DNA of 64,000 nt from Adiantum capillus-veneris. Its lineage: Eukaryota; Streptophyta; Polypodiopsida; Polypodiales; Pteridaceae. The position numbers and the translations under genes are program-made. Positions 41,496 through 52,436 of the stretch are shown here, one piece after another. The notes under the pieces were generated by a model. That model searched no databases and was not told the DNA's origin. It saw nothing but the letters and a program-made list of their open reading frames with translations. The stretch lies in contig CM043953.1 in NCBI GenBank assembly GCA_014529385.2, positions 77,490,872 to 77,554,871 on the forward strand. Direction: 5' to 3'. How positions within the stretch are numbered: position 1 is the stretch's first letter; each line of letters starts with the position of its first letter.

Positions 41496-42389
41496 ATGAG
41501 GAAGCAGAACGATAAAGCCGACCCCCTAGAGGATGCCATTCAAAAGTGCAAAGAGGAAATTACGGAGACCATTACCAAGATGAACCGCAATCTCTTGGGC
41601 ACAATAAACATGCTCGAAGGACACGTGCTGATCCGAGAGAGCAAGATAAATACGCTGGAAGACCGAGTGACGACTCAGGATGAAGAGATTGCGTCACTCA
41701 AGAAAGACCTCGCCGAAGCACGATCAAGAAACACACTGGAAGAGGGCGAACTGCAACCCTCAGTGTTCGAAGAAATCAACACGATCAAGGAGCAAGTACG
41801 GGCCATCAAAGAGGGAGAAGAGCAACAAAAAGAGATGACGACTTCTTGGGTGGATGTTCTTACCAAAACTCCACAGAAGGCCGATGAAGCCAAGAAATGG
41901 ATCAAGGTGGCCAAGAAAGGAAAAGGCAAGGAGATAACGCCCACGTCCACACCCACTATCATTAATCAGACACTAGAGGAGGAGCAAAGAAGACGGGTGC
42001 GCGCGTTACATGTGAGAATTTGCGGTCTTAAAGACAAAAGGAATGTGGACGAAGAGGTAAAAGAACTCATGGCCTTAATGCGGGTTCATGAGCCGACGCA
42101 CACAAGAGCATGGAGAGTGGGCAACATAAAGAAAAATGGAAGCAGCGAGGAAACCTCAAAAGAAAGAGCACTCATCCTCCGTTTTTCCTCCATGGAAGCG
42201 AAGAAGTCCTTCTTGAAGAAAAGACCAACTCTTAAAGAGACGGGCATCTTTCTCGGGGATGATCTCACCCTCTCGTAGATCGCTCATATGCAGGAAGTGA
42301 TGCCGGAGATTAGAGCAGCAAGGGGAAAAGGCAAGATTGCCTTTTACCGAGATGGAAGAGTAGTAATACTAGAACGACGCTCCACATGA
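41496..42389 (+). pseudogene. LINE-B copy A ORF1 (coiled coil, RRM-like, C-terminal domain)
   Basis: Frame of 260 codons to a TAG at 42276, continuing in the same frame to 42389. Residues 1-110 are charged and heptad-like (KINTLEDRVTTQDEEIASLK), predicting a coiled coil. The middle (RALHVRICGLKDKRNVDEEV, THTRAWRVGN) looks like the RRM-type domain of L1 ORF1 proteins. The end (ERALILRFSSMEAKKSFL, GIFLGDDLTLS, FYRDGRVVILERRST) matches the L1 ORF1 C-terminal domain plan. This trimeric RNA chaperone type differs from the Gag-like ORF1 of LINE-A. One TAG is the only break. Confidence 0.8.
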
Positions 42390-42397
42390 CGGTGCGA

Positions 42398-43693
42398 GAC
42401 TTATGGGACCACACTCAAAGTGGATGCGTGGAAGTGTAATGGATCTATGCGTCTTGATGTGGGTGCTTTTGAGGATAGCTTTACTGGAAGAGACATCATC
42501 TTTTACTCCGAGACACACCAGGCCCCCGGGCAATCCATGCCTCACATCAGTGGATACAGATGGGAGACAGCCTACAGATAGGAGACACGCTCAGAGCATA
42601 GAGGACAGGGCTCGGGGGGAGTGGCAGTGTTATTTAGAGAAGATCTGCAGCCATTGATACATATAGCCCGTAGGGATGAGCAGGCTAGGTACATGTGGGT
42701 GAGACTGAAAGCAGAGACATGCATATATCTTTACATTGCTATTTGCTACTTTTCCCCGAGTACATCAGTCTATGCATCACCCAGAGGACAGTCCCCTTTT
42801 TCTATTTTGGATGATGACATATGGGAGTTCTCTAGAGATGGTGACATTATCATTCTAGGGACTTCAATGCTAGGACTGCCCATCACCAGACAATGTTTTA
42901 ATCATACTTCAGAGGAGATGCTGAGAGAGCTAGATGTTGTAGAGACGGGCCTGTCCAGACTATCACACGATGTGGAATATACTGAGTATGGGCAACACCT
43001 GATAGACATGGGCTCCGCACATGGATTGGCCATCTTGAATGGCGTACAGAGATTTCCTGCTGCTGCGGGAGGTTTTACATGCTTCCTACACAGACATGGA
43101 GCCAGCACAGTGGACTATGTCATGGCACAGCCGAATCTCATCTCTAGTATCCAGGATCTCACAGTTGGGCCCAGACCGATCGGAGTGGCAATGGATCATG
43201 CTCTGGTGTCGTGGATCATGCTCTGGTGTCGATGACCATCTCCTTCCAGTTCAGTGTAGCACACAGTCCACGGGTAACAGCCCCTACTCGCTACACCTTC
43301 ACACGGGAGACGGATTCTGTATACATGGACGGGATCTATAGACGCCTATGCACTGAGGACCCGGGGCGACCTCTGGAGGAGCTAACTACTATACTGACAC
43401 AGACATTACATGATGCAGCAGCAGAGGCATACCCACACACCCAGCCTGAGCAGAGCCGCCGATCAGGGAGCATGCCTCAGAACAGCTGGTACGATGATGA
43501 GTGCTGCCAGACTAGAGCCAGACTTCAGAGGGGGGTGCTTTTGGGGGACGTCACTCATAGACAGTCACAGATTGACTTCCGACGCTTGGTGCAGCGGAAG
43601 AAGAGGGCTTTTTTGGCTCGACTCAAGCAGGATCTATACCAGCTATTCTTGAGTCAGGACTCGCGTGAGGCGTGGCGGCTCTTTCATGAGCAG

Positions 43694-43726
<33 letters not shown>

Positions 43727-43849
43727 TGCTATTTCCTCCACAAAGACCTGGGGTCAGTACGCATCATCTTTGTACACAGTACCTGGACAGCCGTCCCTCC
43801 CCAACCCCCCCGATCCATGCCCACACACATGTGCTTTTTTCACCGCTGA
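42398..43849 (+). pseudogene. LINE-B copy A ORF2, endonuclease domain
   Basis: APE-like domain in several frames: KCNGSMRLDVGAFEDSF, YSETHQAPGQSMPHISGY (metal-binding Glu), GVAVLFREDLQPL, ARYMWVRLKAET, GQSPFSILDDDIWEFS. The GDFNAR motif is broken by an indel at 42860. Then GLAILNGVQRFPA, STVDYVMA and VAMDHALVS (catalytic DH). A 21-bp tandem duplication lies at 43191-43232. Linker sequence runs to a 31-base poly-C at 43694-43724. Confidence 0.8.
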
Positions 43850-45141
43850 GATGGTGAAGAAAGCTATTGATAGGATGAGGACTGGGAGAGCTTATGATCA
43901 TGATGGCTTAGTCGTTGAGCATTTCACTCATGCCAAAGACCTACTAGCAGAGCTTCTAGCAGTTATGTTTAACCGTGCCATGTGAGGGCCTACCGGACAC
44001 TTGGAGCCTATCTACGATCGTACCTATCTTCAAGTCAGGAGACCCCATGGAGCCTGGGAATTATCGCACTATCATGATTGGACACACACTGGCACGGTTG
44101 TATGCATCCATTCTTAAGCAATAGCTGAGTAGATGGGCAGAGAGGGAAGGAATGCGTGCAGCTGGGCAGGCAGGGTTCAGGAGAGGCTTCTCTACTCTTG
44201 ACCATATCTTGACACTCAGGGCCATCATCGAGGAAGGCAGATCTCATGGGAGACGGATCTATTGTAGCTTTGTGGACTTCCGCAAAGCTTTTGACAGAGT
44301 ACCCAGAGCTAGATTGATGCGCAGATTGCAGGAAATGGGAGTACCACAGAGCTTATTTGGGGGATCATGGCATTGTACAGATCAGTAGTAGGGCATGTAC
44401 GCACCCCTGAGGGACTTTCTCCACTATTGGGGTGAAGTAGGGTTGCCCGCTCTCTCCTACTCTTTTCGGTATGTATGTGGATGAGGTTTCTGACTACATT
44501 GAGAGCGATGGGGATAGAGGTGCATAGTTGGCAGGGACATGGATTCCACTTTTGTTATATGCTGATGATGTAGTGTTGATCTCCGAATCTCCATAGGGAA
44601 TGCAACGTCAACTGGATGCTTTGCATAGGTTTGCCCACGAAAGTGGTTTGTCTGTCAACCTTGGTAAAACCAAGGTTATGGTGTTTAATACCACCCCACA
44701 GTGGATCAGGAGGTCAGTACCTACATTCACATACGGCCAGGAGACTGTGGAGTACACAGATGCTTACACTTACCTTGGAGTGGTTTTTAGCGGACCTGCA
44801 TTCTCACTCAGAAGAGCAGCAGAGACCAGACTGACTAGAGCCCACGCAGCACTCGGTAGATTAGAGAAGATGTGTTCGCAGGTTCAGTTTCAGGAGCCTC
44901 GGACGAAGCTCTGGCTCTTTGACACTTTGGTGGCTTCAGCATTGCTCTATGGAGTTGAGATACGGAGACCTTCATTGGATCACCGCGGGAGGCCGGGTCG
45001 CACAGATGGATGGGGGAACATGGAGAAACCTCTGGTCTCTATGATCTCGCGGCTCATTAGAGCCAAGGCATCAGTACCACGGGCCATTATCCGAGCAGAG
45101 CTAGCAGCCCCCCCCACTAGTGGTGGAGGCGCTGACCAGAT
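43665..45141 (+). pseudogene. LINE-B copy A ORF2, reverse transcriptase domain
   Basis: After the poly-C, the frame continues as SSTKTWGQYASSLYTVPGQP, AEMVKKAIDRMRTGRAYDHD and LAELLAVMFNRAM then a stop. Further blocks: STIVPIFKSGDPMEPGNYR, QAGFRRGFSTLDHILTLR, YCSFVDFRKAFDRVPRARLM, GCPLSPTLFGMYVDEV-like sequence, and the catalytic YADDVVLIS near 44558-44584. Thumb sequence (GLSVNLGKTKVMVF) continues to 45141. At least five stops or shifts. Copy B gives the cleaner reading. Confidence 0.82.
43694..43724 (+). repeat. Poly-C tract in LINE-B copy A ORF2
   Basis: 31 consecutive C between FHEQ and SAISSTK codons. Copy B has 17 C at the same place (48221-48237). Confidence 0.9.
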
Positions 45142-45183
45142 CACGAGCTAAAGGCTCCCGAATATATCTCCTTTAGCTCGTGA
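45141..45183 (+). repeat. Perfect 13-bp inverted repeat (hairpin)
   Basis: TCACGAGCTAAAG at 45141-45153 pairs with CTTTAGCTCGTGA at 45171-45183 around a 17-base loop. It sits exactly at the truncation point of LINE-B copy A. Part of the same sequence (TCACGAGCTCAAGGCTCCCG) recurs at 45675 without the second arm. Confidence 0.85.
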
Positions 45184-45890
45184 CCCCCTCTCTCAGGTCG
45201 CCGGGTACTCAGGTCGCCCCAATGCGGGCAGGCTGCAGGCACAGCCCAGCGGGGTATCGTGCGGGCCGTGAGCCATCCCTCAAAGGGGGCCGCGAGCAGC
45301 AGACGTTTCAGCAGGTTACAGGACAGCAGGGCTTCGCCCCCGTATTACTTGGCACAGGTTTTTAGTGGTGCCCGCAGTTGGCTGTGGCATAGAACCCTCG
45401 TATTGGGAAACAGGTGGAAGCTTCATTGCGTTCAGCAGAGCTCGAGCAGGTGGAGGTTTTGGAGAGCTGTGTAAGAGCAGGTTGCAGGCAGACCGAGGGG
45501 TGTCTATCTGCATATTGTCTCCTTGATTCGTATCGCCCATAAGGGGCTGTGTTGTGTATGCCGCCTGGTCTCAGCTGAGCCAGCGCTGGCTTTGGTTTCT
45601 TGGATTCCGAATGTATGCAGCAGGTTTTCTGATCCGGGTTGACACTACCCGAGGTATGTATGTTGTTGAGGGGGTCACGAGCTCAAGGCTCCCGAATATA
45701 TCTCCTTTTGGTTGCGCAGTCATACCCGCCAGCAGGTGTCTGGATAAGGCCACCTGGTCTCAACCGAGCCAGAGTGAGCTAGTGCTTCCCATTGCTTTTG
45801 TTGCCGAGTATTGGCCTTGCGGGCTGGACTTGTGCCCTATCCGCCTGGACTCAGCCGAGCCAGAGCGTCGAGCTATACCCGCATCGCCAA
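45184..45890. other. Unassigned 700-bp region with internal repeats
   Basis: GC-rich spacer between LINE-B copies. It holds three copies of CCTGGTCTCARCYGAGCCAG (45563, 45752, 45843) and a second copy of the 45141-45170 sequence at 45675-45705. No convincing coding frame and no recognised LTR. It may be an unclassified non-autonomous element. Confidence 0.55.
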
Positions 45891-45941
45891 TGGAGGCAAT
45901 GAGCGCTTCGCCAGTGGAGGCCCCATACGAAGGCAACCTTT

Positions 45942-46837
45942 GTGCTTACAAACAAGCGGATAACACAAATGGAAAGGGAGATGAAAGAATGGAAAGCAGA
46001 GACGGAGGGATGGTGGAAAGAGAAGGCGAACCTTCTTCAAATGTTTCTCAATGAAGGCGCGCAATGGAAGAAGGAGAAAGAGGACTTGTACGCAGAGCTA
46101 CAAGCACTTAAGGTGGATTCACAAGCACTTAGAGAAGAGGTCACAGCCCTCAAGCGAGAGCTTGCGGATAGAGTAAGCAGTGGACTGGAAGAAGGGGAAT
46201 TTCAGCCCTTGGTGATAGAGGAGATCAAGGTCATCAAGGAGCAGGTACGGATGATCACAGAGGAGGAGAAACACAAGGTGGTAAAGACGTCTTTGTGGAT
46301 GGATGTGATGATGAAGACGCAAAAGAAGGCGGATGAGGCCGAGAAATGGATAGAAGTCGCTAAGAAAGGGAAAGGGAAAGAAACCACATCCGTCCCCACT
46401 CCCACAATCATCAACATGACTCTAGAAGAAGAGCAACGAAGGAAAACTAGAGCCTTGCATATAAGAGTAAGCGGTCTAAAAAGACCGAGATGATGTGGAA
46501 GGGGAAGTCAAAGGACTTCTCTGCATGATGGGTAGTGAGGCTACTCATACAAAGGCATGGAGGCCCGAGGGTAGGGAAGAAGACACAAGGCAATGGGGAG
46601 ACTTCAAAAGGGAGAGCTTTAATCATCCGTTTCCCGTCCATGGAGGCAAAGAAGGACTTCTTGAAGAAGCGCCCTACACTAAAGAAAACAGGCATATTCC
46701 TTGGAGATGACCTCACTCTCACACAGCTTGCGCATATGAGAGAGGTAATGCCAGAGATTCAAGTGGCAAGGGAGAAGGGAAAGACGGCCTTCTACAGAGA
46801 TGGCCGGGTGGTGATTGTAGAGCGGCACTCCACATGA
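45942..46837 (+). pseudogene. LINE-B copy B ORF1
   Basis: Starts at 45942 and is open to 46493, then shifts frame twice to end at 46837. A strongly charged coiled-coil (EKEDLYAELQALKVDSQALR, EEVTALKRELADRV) leads to LEEGEFQPLVIEEIKVIKEQ, shared with copy A. Then RALHIRVSGLK and the C-terminal RALIIRFPSMEAKKDFLKKR, GIFLGDDLTLTQLAHMREVM and FYRDGRVVIVERHST. L1-type RNA-binding ORF1. It is broken by indels near 46490 and 46530. Confidence 0.8.
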
Positions 46838-46849
46838 CGGTGCGAGACC

Positions 46850-48297
46850 TATGGGACCACACTCAAAGTTGCCACTTGGAATTGTAATGGATCTATGCGC
46901 CTTGATGTGGGTGCCTTTGAGGATAGTTTTACTGGAAGAGACATCGTCTTCTACTCTGAGACACATCAGGCCCCGGGGCAATCTATGCCTCACATTAGTG
47001 GATATAGATGGGAGACAGCCTGTAGACAGGAGACGCGACAGAGCACAGAGGGCGGGGCTCTGAGACACATCAGGCCCCGAGGCAATCTATGCCTCACATT
47101 AGTGGATATAGATGGGAGACAACCTGTAGACATGAGACACGATCAAAGCACAGAGGGCGGGGCTCAGGAAGAGTGGCAGTGTTATTCAGGGAGGAGTTGT
47201 AGCCATTGAGACATATGGCCCGCAGGGATGAGCAAGCTAGGTACATGTGGGTGAGATTGAGAGCAGAGACAGGCAGATATCTTTACATTGCTATTTGCTA
47301 CTTTCCCCCGAGTACGTCAGTTTATGCACCACCCAGAGGACAGTCCCCCTTCTCTATTTTGGATGATGACATATGGGAGTTCTCTAGAGATGGTGACATC
47401 ATCATTCTAGGGGATTTCAATGCTAGGACTGCCCATCATCAGACAGTATTTTATGATACTTCAGAGGAGATGCTGAGAGAGTTGGATGTTGTAGAGACGG
47501 GCCTATCCAGACTATCACGGGATGGAGAACACATTGAGTATGGACGACACTTGATAGACATGGGGACTGCACATGGATTGGCCATCTTGAATGGCCTACA
47601 GAGATTTCCCGCTGTGGGGGGTTTTACATGCTTTCCACACAGATATGGAGCCAGCACAATGGATTATATCATGGCATAGCCGAGCCTCATCTCTCATATC
47701 CAGGATCTCACGGTTGGACCCAGTCCTGTGGGTGTGGCAGTAGATCATGCTCTTGTGTCGTTTACCATCTCTTTTCAGTTTAGTATAGCACACAGGCCAC
47801 GGGCAGTAGCCTCTACTCGCTACACCTTCACGCGGGAGACGGACTCTGTATACATAGATGGGATCTACAGACGCCTGTGCGCAGAGGAGCCAGGGCGACC
47901 TTTGGAGCTTACTACTATTCTGACACAGACACTACATGGTGCAGCAGCAAAGGCATACCCACATACCCAGCCTGAGCAGAGACGCCGTTCGGGGAGCATG
48001 CCCCAAAACAGCTGGTATGATGAGGAATGCCGGGACACTAGAGCCAGACTTTAGAGGGAGGTACTTTTGGGGGACATCACTCACAGACAGTCACAGATTG
48101 ACTTCCGACGCCTAGTGCGGGGGAAGAAGAGGGCATTTTTGGCTCGCCTAGAGCAGGATCTATACCAGCTATTCTTGAGTCAGGACTCGTGTGAGGCATG
48201 TCAGTTCTTTCATGAGCCCTCCCCCCCCCCCCCCCCCTGCCATTACTTCCACAGAGGCCTGGGGCCAATACGCATCATCTCTATACACAGTTCCTGA
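46850..48297 (+). pseudogene. LINE-B copy B ORF2, endonuclease domain
   Basis: Reads TLKVATWNCNGSMRLDVGAF from about 46860, then FYSETHQAPGQSMPHISGYR. A 104-bp tandem duplication (units at 46954 and 47058) repeats this active-site segment. It continues with ARYMWVRLRAETGRYLY, YFPPSTS, the intact IIILGDFNARTAHHQ near 47400, GLAILNGLQRFPAVGG, STMDYIMA, a stop, then VAVDHALVSFTISFQF. The linker (SGSMPQNSWYDEECRDTRAR) leads to a 17-base poly-C at 48221. The APE-like fold and the metal-binding residues are all recognisable. Confidence 0.85.
46954..47165 (+). repeat. 104-bp tandem duplication in LINE-B copy B endonuclease
   Basis: CTCTGAGACACATCAGGCCC begins units at 46954 and 47058; the second unit ends near 47165. 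104 is not a multiple of three, so the frame changes. Copy A lacks it. Confidence 0.9.
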
Positions 48298-48359
48298 GCA
48301 GCCCTCCCTTCCCGACCCCCCTGATCCATGCCCACACATGTGCTTTTTTCACCGCTGAG

Positions 48360-49226
48360 ATGGTGAGGAACGCCATTGACAGGATGAGGACCGGGAGAGC
48401 TTATGATCATGATGGCTTAGTGGCTGAGCATTTCACGCATGCCAGAGATCTACTAGCACAGCTTCTAGCAGTTGTGTTTAACCGTGCCATGTGTGAGGGC
48501 TTGCTTGATACTTGGAGCCTATCTACTATTGTACCTATCTTCAAGTCGGGAGACCCTATGGAGCCTGGGAATTATCGCACTATCATGATTGGACACACAT
48601 TGGCACGGTTGTACGCATCTATTCTTGAGCAACAGTTGAGTAGATGGGCAGAGAGGGAGGGGATACGCGCAGCCGGGCAGGCAGGGTTCAAGAGGGGTTT
48701 TTCTACTCTTGACCATATCTTGACACTCAGAGCCATCATTGAGGAGGGCAGATCACATGGGAGACGGATCTATTGTAGCTTTGTGGATTGCCGCAAAGCA
48801 TTTGACACAGTTTCCAGAGCTAGATTGATGCGCAGATTACAGCAGATGGGAGTACCCACAGAGCTCATTTGGGGGGTCATGGCATTATACAGGTCAGTAG
48901 TGGGGCATGTACGCACCTCAGAGGGTCTATCCACACCGGTTCACTCCACTATTGGGGTGAAGCAGGGTTGCCCGCTCTCTGCTACTCTATTTGGTATGTA
49001 TGTGGATGAGGTTTCTGACTACATTCAGAGAGATGGTGATAGAGGTGCACAAGTGGGAGGGACATGGATTCCACTATTGTTATATGCTGATGATATTGTG
49101 TTGATCTCCGACTCTCCGGAGGGGATGCAACATCACTTGGATGCTTTGCATAGGTTTGCCCAGGAAAGTGGTTTGTCCGTCAACCTTGGTAAAACCAAGG
49201 TCATGGTATTTAATACCACCCCATAG
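48360..49226 (+). CDS. LINE-B copy B ORF2, reverse transcriptase core
   Basis: Open frame of 288 codons covering the polymerase core. NAIDRMRTGRAYDHDGLVAE, STIVPIFKSGDPMEPGNYRT, AGQAGFKRGFSTLDHILTLR, FVDCRKAFDTVSRARLM (first catalytic Asp), GVKQGCPLSATLFGMYVDEV, and the catalytic YADD at 49083-49094 followed by GLSVNLGKTKVMVF. It is joined to the endonuclease part through a poly-C and a two-base loss near 48335. It ends at a TAG where copy A has CAG. The best preserved part of this LINE; the first Met is not a natural start. Confidence 0.9.
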   Translation: MVRNAIDRMRTGRAYDHDGLVAEHFTHARDLLAQLLAVVFNRAMCEGLLDTWSLSTIVPIFKSGDPMEPGNYRTIMIGHTLARLYASILEQQLSRWAEREGIRAAGQAGFKRGFSTLDHILTLRAIIEEGRSHGRRIYCSFVDCRKAFDTVSRARLMRRLQQMGVPTELIWGVMALYRSVVGHVRTSEGLSTPVHSTIGVKQGCPLSATLFGMYVDEVSDYIQRDGDRGAQVGGTWIPLLLYADDIVLISDSPEGMQHHLDALHRFAQESGLSVNLGKTKVMVFNTTP

Positions 49227-50331
49227 TGGATTAGGAGGTCAGCGCCCGCATTCACATACGGCCAGGAGACAGTGGAGTATACAGATGCTTATACTTACCT
49301 TGGAGTGGTTTTTAGTGGATTTTCACTGAGGAGGGCAGCAGAGACTAGATTGACCAGAGCCCAGGCAGCACTGGGTAGATTGGAAAGGATGTGTTCGCAG
49401 GTTCAGTTTCAGGAGCTTCGGACGAAGCTCTGGCTCTTTAACACTTTGGTGGCTTCTGCATTGCTCTATGGAGCTGAGATTTGGGGACCTTCATTGGATC
49501 ATCACGGGAGGACATGCCGCACTGATGGATGGGGGTACATGGAGAAGCCTTTGGTCTCTATGATCTCGCGGCTCATTAGAGCCAAGGCTTCAGTACCACG
49601 TGCCATTGTCCGAGCAGATCTAGCTGCCCCCCCACTAGTGGTTGAGGCGCTCACCAGATCTGTCTCCTTTATACACCGCGTGTGGGAACTTCCCAGAGAC
49701 AGATATGCCTGCCTTGCACTTGAGTCCTCTCGACAGTTAGCCATGCAGGGAGATATTGCATGCTGGTATGGGGAGATGACATCATGGTTTCAGGCACATA
49801 GGTTCAACATAGACAGTTTGCCTCCTTTCCAGTACTCACGGGATGCACCTCTCTGACTCTTACACAGTCCGAGATCACCAGGCTCATCCGCCAGGACCTG
49901 ACTTAGCTAGACACGAGGAGGACATGGATACAGCCAGCACAGGAGGTGGGCACGAAGATGGCTTTCTACAGAGAGCATCTCCTCCAGCTTACGGAGGACG
50001 GTTTTGTGACGAGGCCCAAGTACATGGACACCCACTTGTCTCATGGGGTCCAATGTGCTATTGGCCAGATACGCACATCTTCACACCAGCTCTGCAGATC
50101 GAGACTGGGAGATACAGCAGAGTACCAGCAGAGGCCAGGACATGCCCCCTATGTGACATAGAGCTTGTGAGAGAGTTGCACTACACATGCCACTGCCCCG
50201 TCTATTACGAGATACGAGGCCGCTTCCACTGCTTGTTCAGAGAGGGCTTTGGACCACTCTCCAGAGTTACGAGGATCAGAGATGCTTGGGTTTGTTTTTG
50301 CACGAGCTACGCAGACATAGAGAGAGCCTGA
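49227..50331 (+). pseudogene. LINE-B copy B ORF2, thumb and C-terminal zinc finger
   Basis: Continues after the TAG with FTYGQETVEYTDAYTYLGVV, TRAQAALGRLERMCSQVQFQ, LFNTLVASALLYGAEIWGPS, and RAIVRADLAAPPLVVEALTR up to a stop at 49856. After a frame change it continues to 50331 with HPLVSWGPMCYWPDTHIFTP, then CPLCDIELVRELHYTCHCPV, a C-x2-C..H-x3-C type zinc finger usual at the end of many plant and algal LINE ORF2 proteins. The natural stop is probably TGA at 50329-50331. Confidence 0.78.
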
Positions 50332-50855
50332 TGAGAGGAGAGGCTAGCCAGCATCAGATCAGATCACAGACTTCTTTAGAGCAGACACTGGACACCCGGA
50401 GGAGTTACTACCACAGCAGAGCTCGCTGTCTCACGCCAGAGGCACACTGATCGATCGGGCGACTGAGCTAGGGAGATCCAGACGCCCGCAACCACGGAGG
50501 ACTACGGAGCACCGACGGAGGCTGCATCAGAGGATTCGGATCACTCTGGCCCGACATGCACGACGCCCGGTCAGACTACTGACCATGGAGGAGATTGATG
50601 AGATCCACCAGCGACCGATGCTGGATCTCTTGTGATTTTAGCTATCCCAGCTAGCTGATTAGTTCACACCTTGGAGTTTAGGATTCCATAGTAGTCATTT
50701 AGTCATTTTGTCATATTGTCATTGTCATTTTCATTTCATTTTGTTACTTTTGTTACTCGGACTTTGTATCAGATCCACCACATTGTAACTTTTAGGTCTC
50801 ATAGGTCACTTTGGCCTGTTGAAGACGTTAATATAACATTTCATTTCATTTCTCT
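50332..50855 (+). other. LINE-B 3' UTR and ATTTC tail
   Basis: Shared with the fragment at 39837-40116. It includes GCATCAGAGGATTCGGATCAC, CGATGCTGGATCTCTTGTGA, a GTCATTT-rich stretch, TTTGTATCAGATCCACCACA and a tail AACATTTCATTTCATTTC. No poly-A. Confidence 0.88.
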
Positions 50856-50862
50856 CTCTCTG

Positions 50863-51535
50863 TACACTTCCACTTGTCTGTCACGGCTATGGTGAATCAG
50901 AGGTATCATCCAACAGCTATGTTCCATAAATCTCATGCCATGATTGTTTATGCACCTTTATGTCTAGCAAAGTACCCATGGCATTTTCTTTTAGGACATT
51001 TATTTCTCATTTTCTATATACTAACATCTCCCTACTGATTCTAGAAAATCAAAATATTGAGTACAAAAAGAAACAAACTATTAATTAGAAGGCAAGATGT
51101 ACTTGTGAAATCTTGCAATATACTTGATTTCAAGATATACGTGGATATCACATTGTACATGTGCAGCTCTTCTTACTGAAGGGGCTCCGTGTCATTGTCC
51201 ACTATAATGTAATAATGTAATTCTATTTAAATCTTTTGGCTCCGTGTCTCTATCCATGGTAATTTTACATGGTATATAAATTTTAATTTTGATTTTCTTC
51301 TCAAGTTTGTAGATGGCATTTTTATAGCATGAGGTAGCTGCATCCACAATTGGATGGGTGAATCAGATAAGAAAACCAAGCAATGCACAATATCACGCTA
51401 CATACATACTAGAAGCGTTACAAGTTTTGGTAACAAATAATAGTTTATTATTTGGGGCAATGCCAATGCACGAAGATCCATCTTGTTTGTTGATAACCAG
51501 CTGAGCATGATGAAAGGAGGGGTGTTCGCGCGCAC
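50863..51535. other. AT-rich spacer, nothing recognised
   Basis: No coding frame, RNA gene or TE hallmark that I can support. Confidence 0.5.
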
Positions 51536-51672
<137 letters not shown>

Positions 51673-51705
51673 TGATGAAAGGAGGGATGTTTGCATGTGT
51701 GTGTG

Positions 51706-51771
<66 letters not shown>
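51706..51771 (+). repeat. GT then GA microsatellite
   Basis: GTGTGT tract followed by a GA tract, a near duplicate of the microsatellite at 51540-51640. It is preceded by ATGATGAAAGGAGGGRTGTT, which also precedes the first one (51508), so the two are probably a local duplication. Confidence 0.85.
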
Positions 51772-51777
<6 letters not shown>

Positions 51778-52436
51778 TTTAGGAACAATCCCAAGAGACC
51801 TCAAAGATTTTTAGGAAGAGTCTTGAACCCAATACTTGATACGAGAGAGAGGGGGGGGGGGAGTGTGTGTTACTCCCTTGACATCTTAAAGAGGCCGACG
51901 TTGCCTATGAGATGAAAATTGTACATACAATGAAAATGTATCTCTCATCTAAATTAAATAAGAAAACAAATCTTATAGTGAAAGGCTAAAAAGGCTGTCT
52001 AACAAGGTGTCATTGAAAAGCTTTCTCAGGGTGTCTATGCTAACTCATTGGAAAACTAGTGTGCCATGATTACTTCGGAGAGAATGGTTTGGTAGTTCAG
52101 TTCAATTGATGTACATTCTTGAATTAGATGTAATTTAGTTCAGTGCAACATCTCTTTATTATAGGTTGTCTCTCCGGTACTCCGTTGTTGTCCAAAAAGC
52201 CGCAATCGATATACATGTCAACCAAGGCATTGTCAATAAGAGGGTCAACGTTAGACATCAAATGTTCTATTTTTTGGATCTCTTCATGTGTGGCTTAGCC
52301 TTTTCAGTCATATATCTCTCAGGTTACATGCTGAAAATAAATCAGCACCCCAAGGTTGCATTGTGTTCAAAACATATAATTGCTCATAAATAATGGCTTT
52401 GCATTTTATTATAGTAATCATTCTTGTTAGGAAAGT
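51772..52436. other. AT-rich spacer, nothing recognised
   Basis: No frame above background. It immediately precedes the H+-ATPase relic; I could not extend the ATPase similarity into it. Confidence 0.45.

Larger units (their letters stand above)
41496..45141 (+). mobile_element. LINE-B copy A, 3'-truncated
   Basis: Non-LTR retrotransposon with ORF1 then ORF2 (endonuclease and reverse transcriptase), very similar to copy B. It ends inside the post-RT region at CTGACCAGATC, where copy B continues with GTGTGGGAACTTCCC. Sequence after 45141 is unrelated. Losing a 3' end is unusual for simple LINE insertion, so a later deletion or insertion at 45141 is inferred. Its leader (40117-41495) would add to its length. 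Confidence 0.88.
45890..50855 (+). mobile_element. LINE-B copy B, long copy with intact 3' end
   Basis: Contains ORF1, ORF2 with endonuclease, reverse transcriptase and C-terminal zinc finger, a 3' UTR of about 500 bases and a tail AACATTTCATTTCATTTC running into TCTCTCTC. It is close to copy A throughout. The C-rich leader is missing, so it seems 5'-truncated near ORF1. No target duplication could be assigned. The pentamer tail instead of poly-A is a family feature also seen at 40095-40116. Confidence 0.9.

Noticed and set aside
41177-41515. Frames rich in LSLSLS and PPPPP
   Set aside because: Translations of CT and C tracts; pure composition artefacts.
45559-45864. The CCTGGTCTCARCYGAGCCAG repeats as a tRNA-derived SINE
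   Set aside because: No A-box and B-box pair at the right spacing could be identified.
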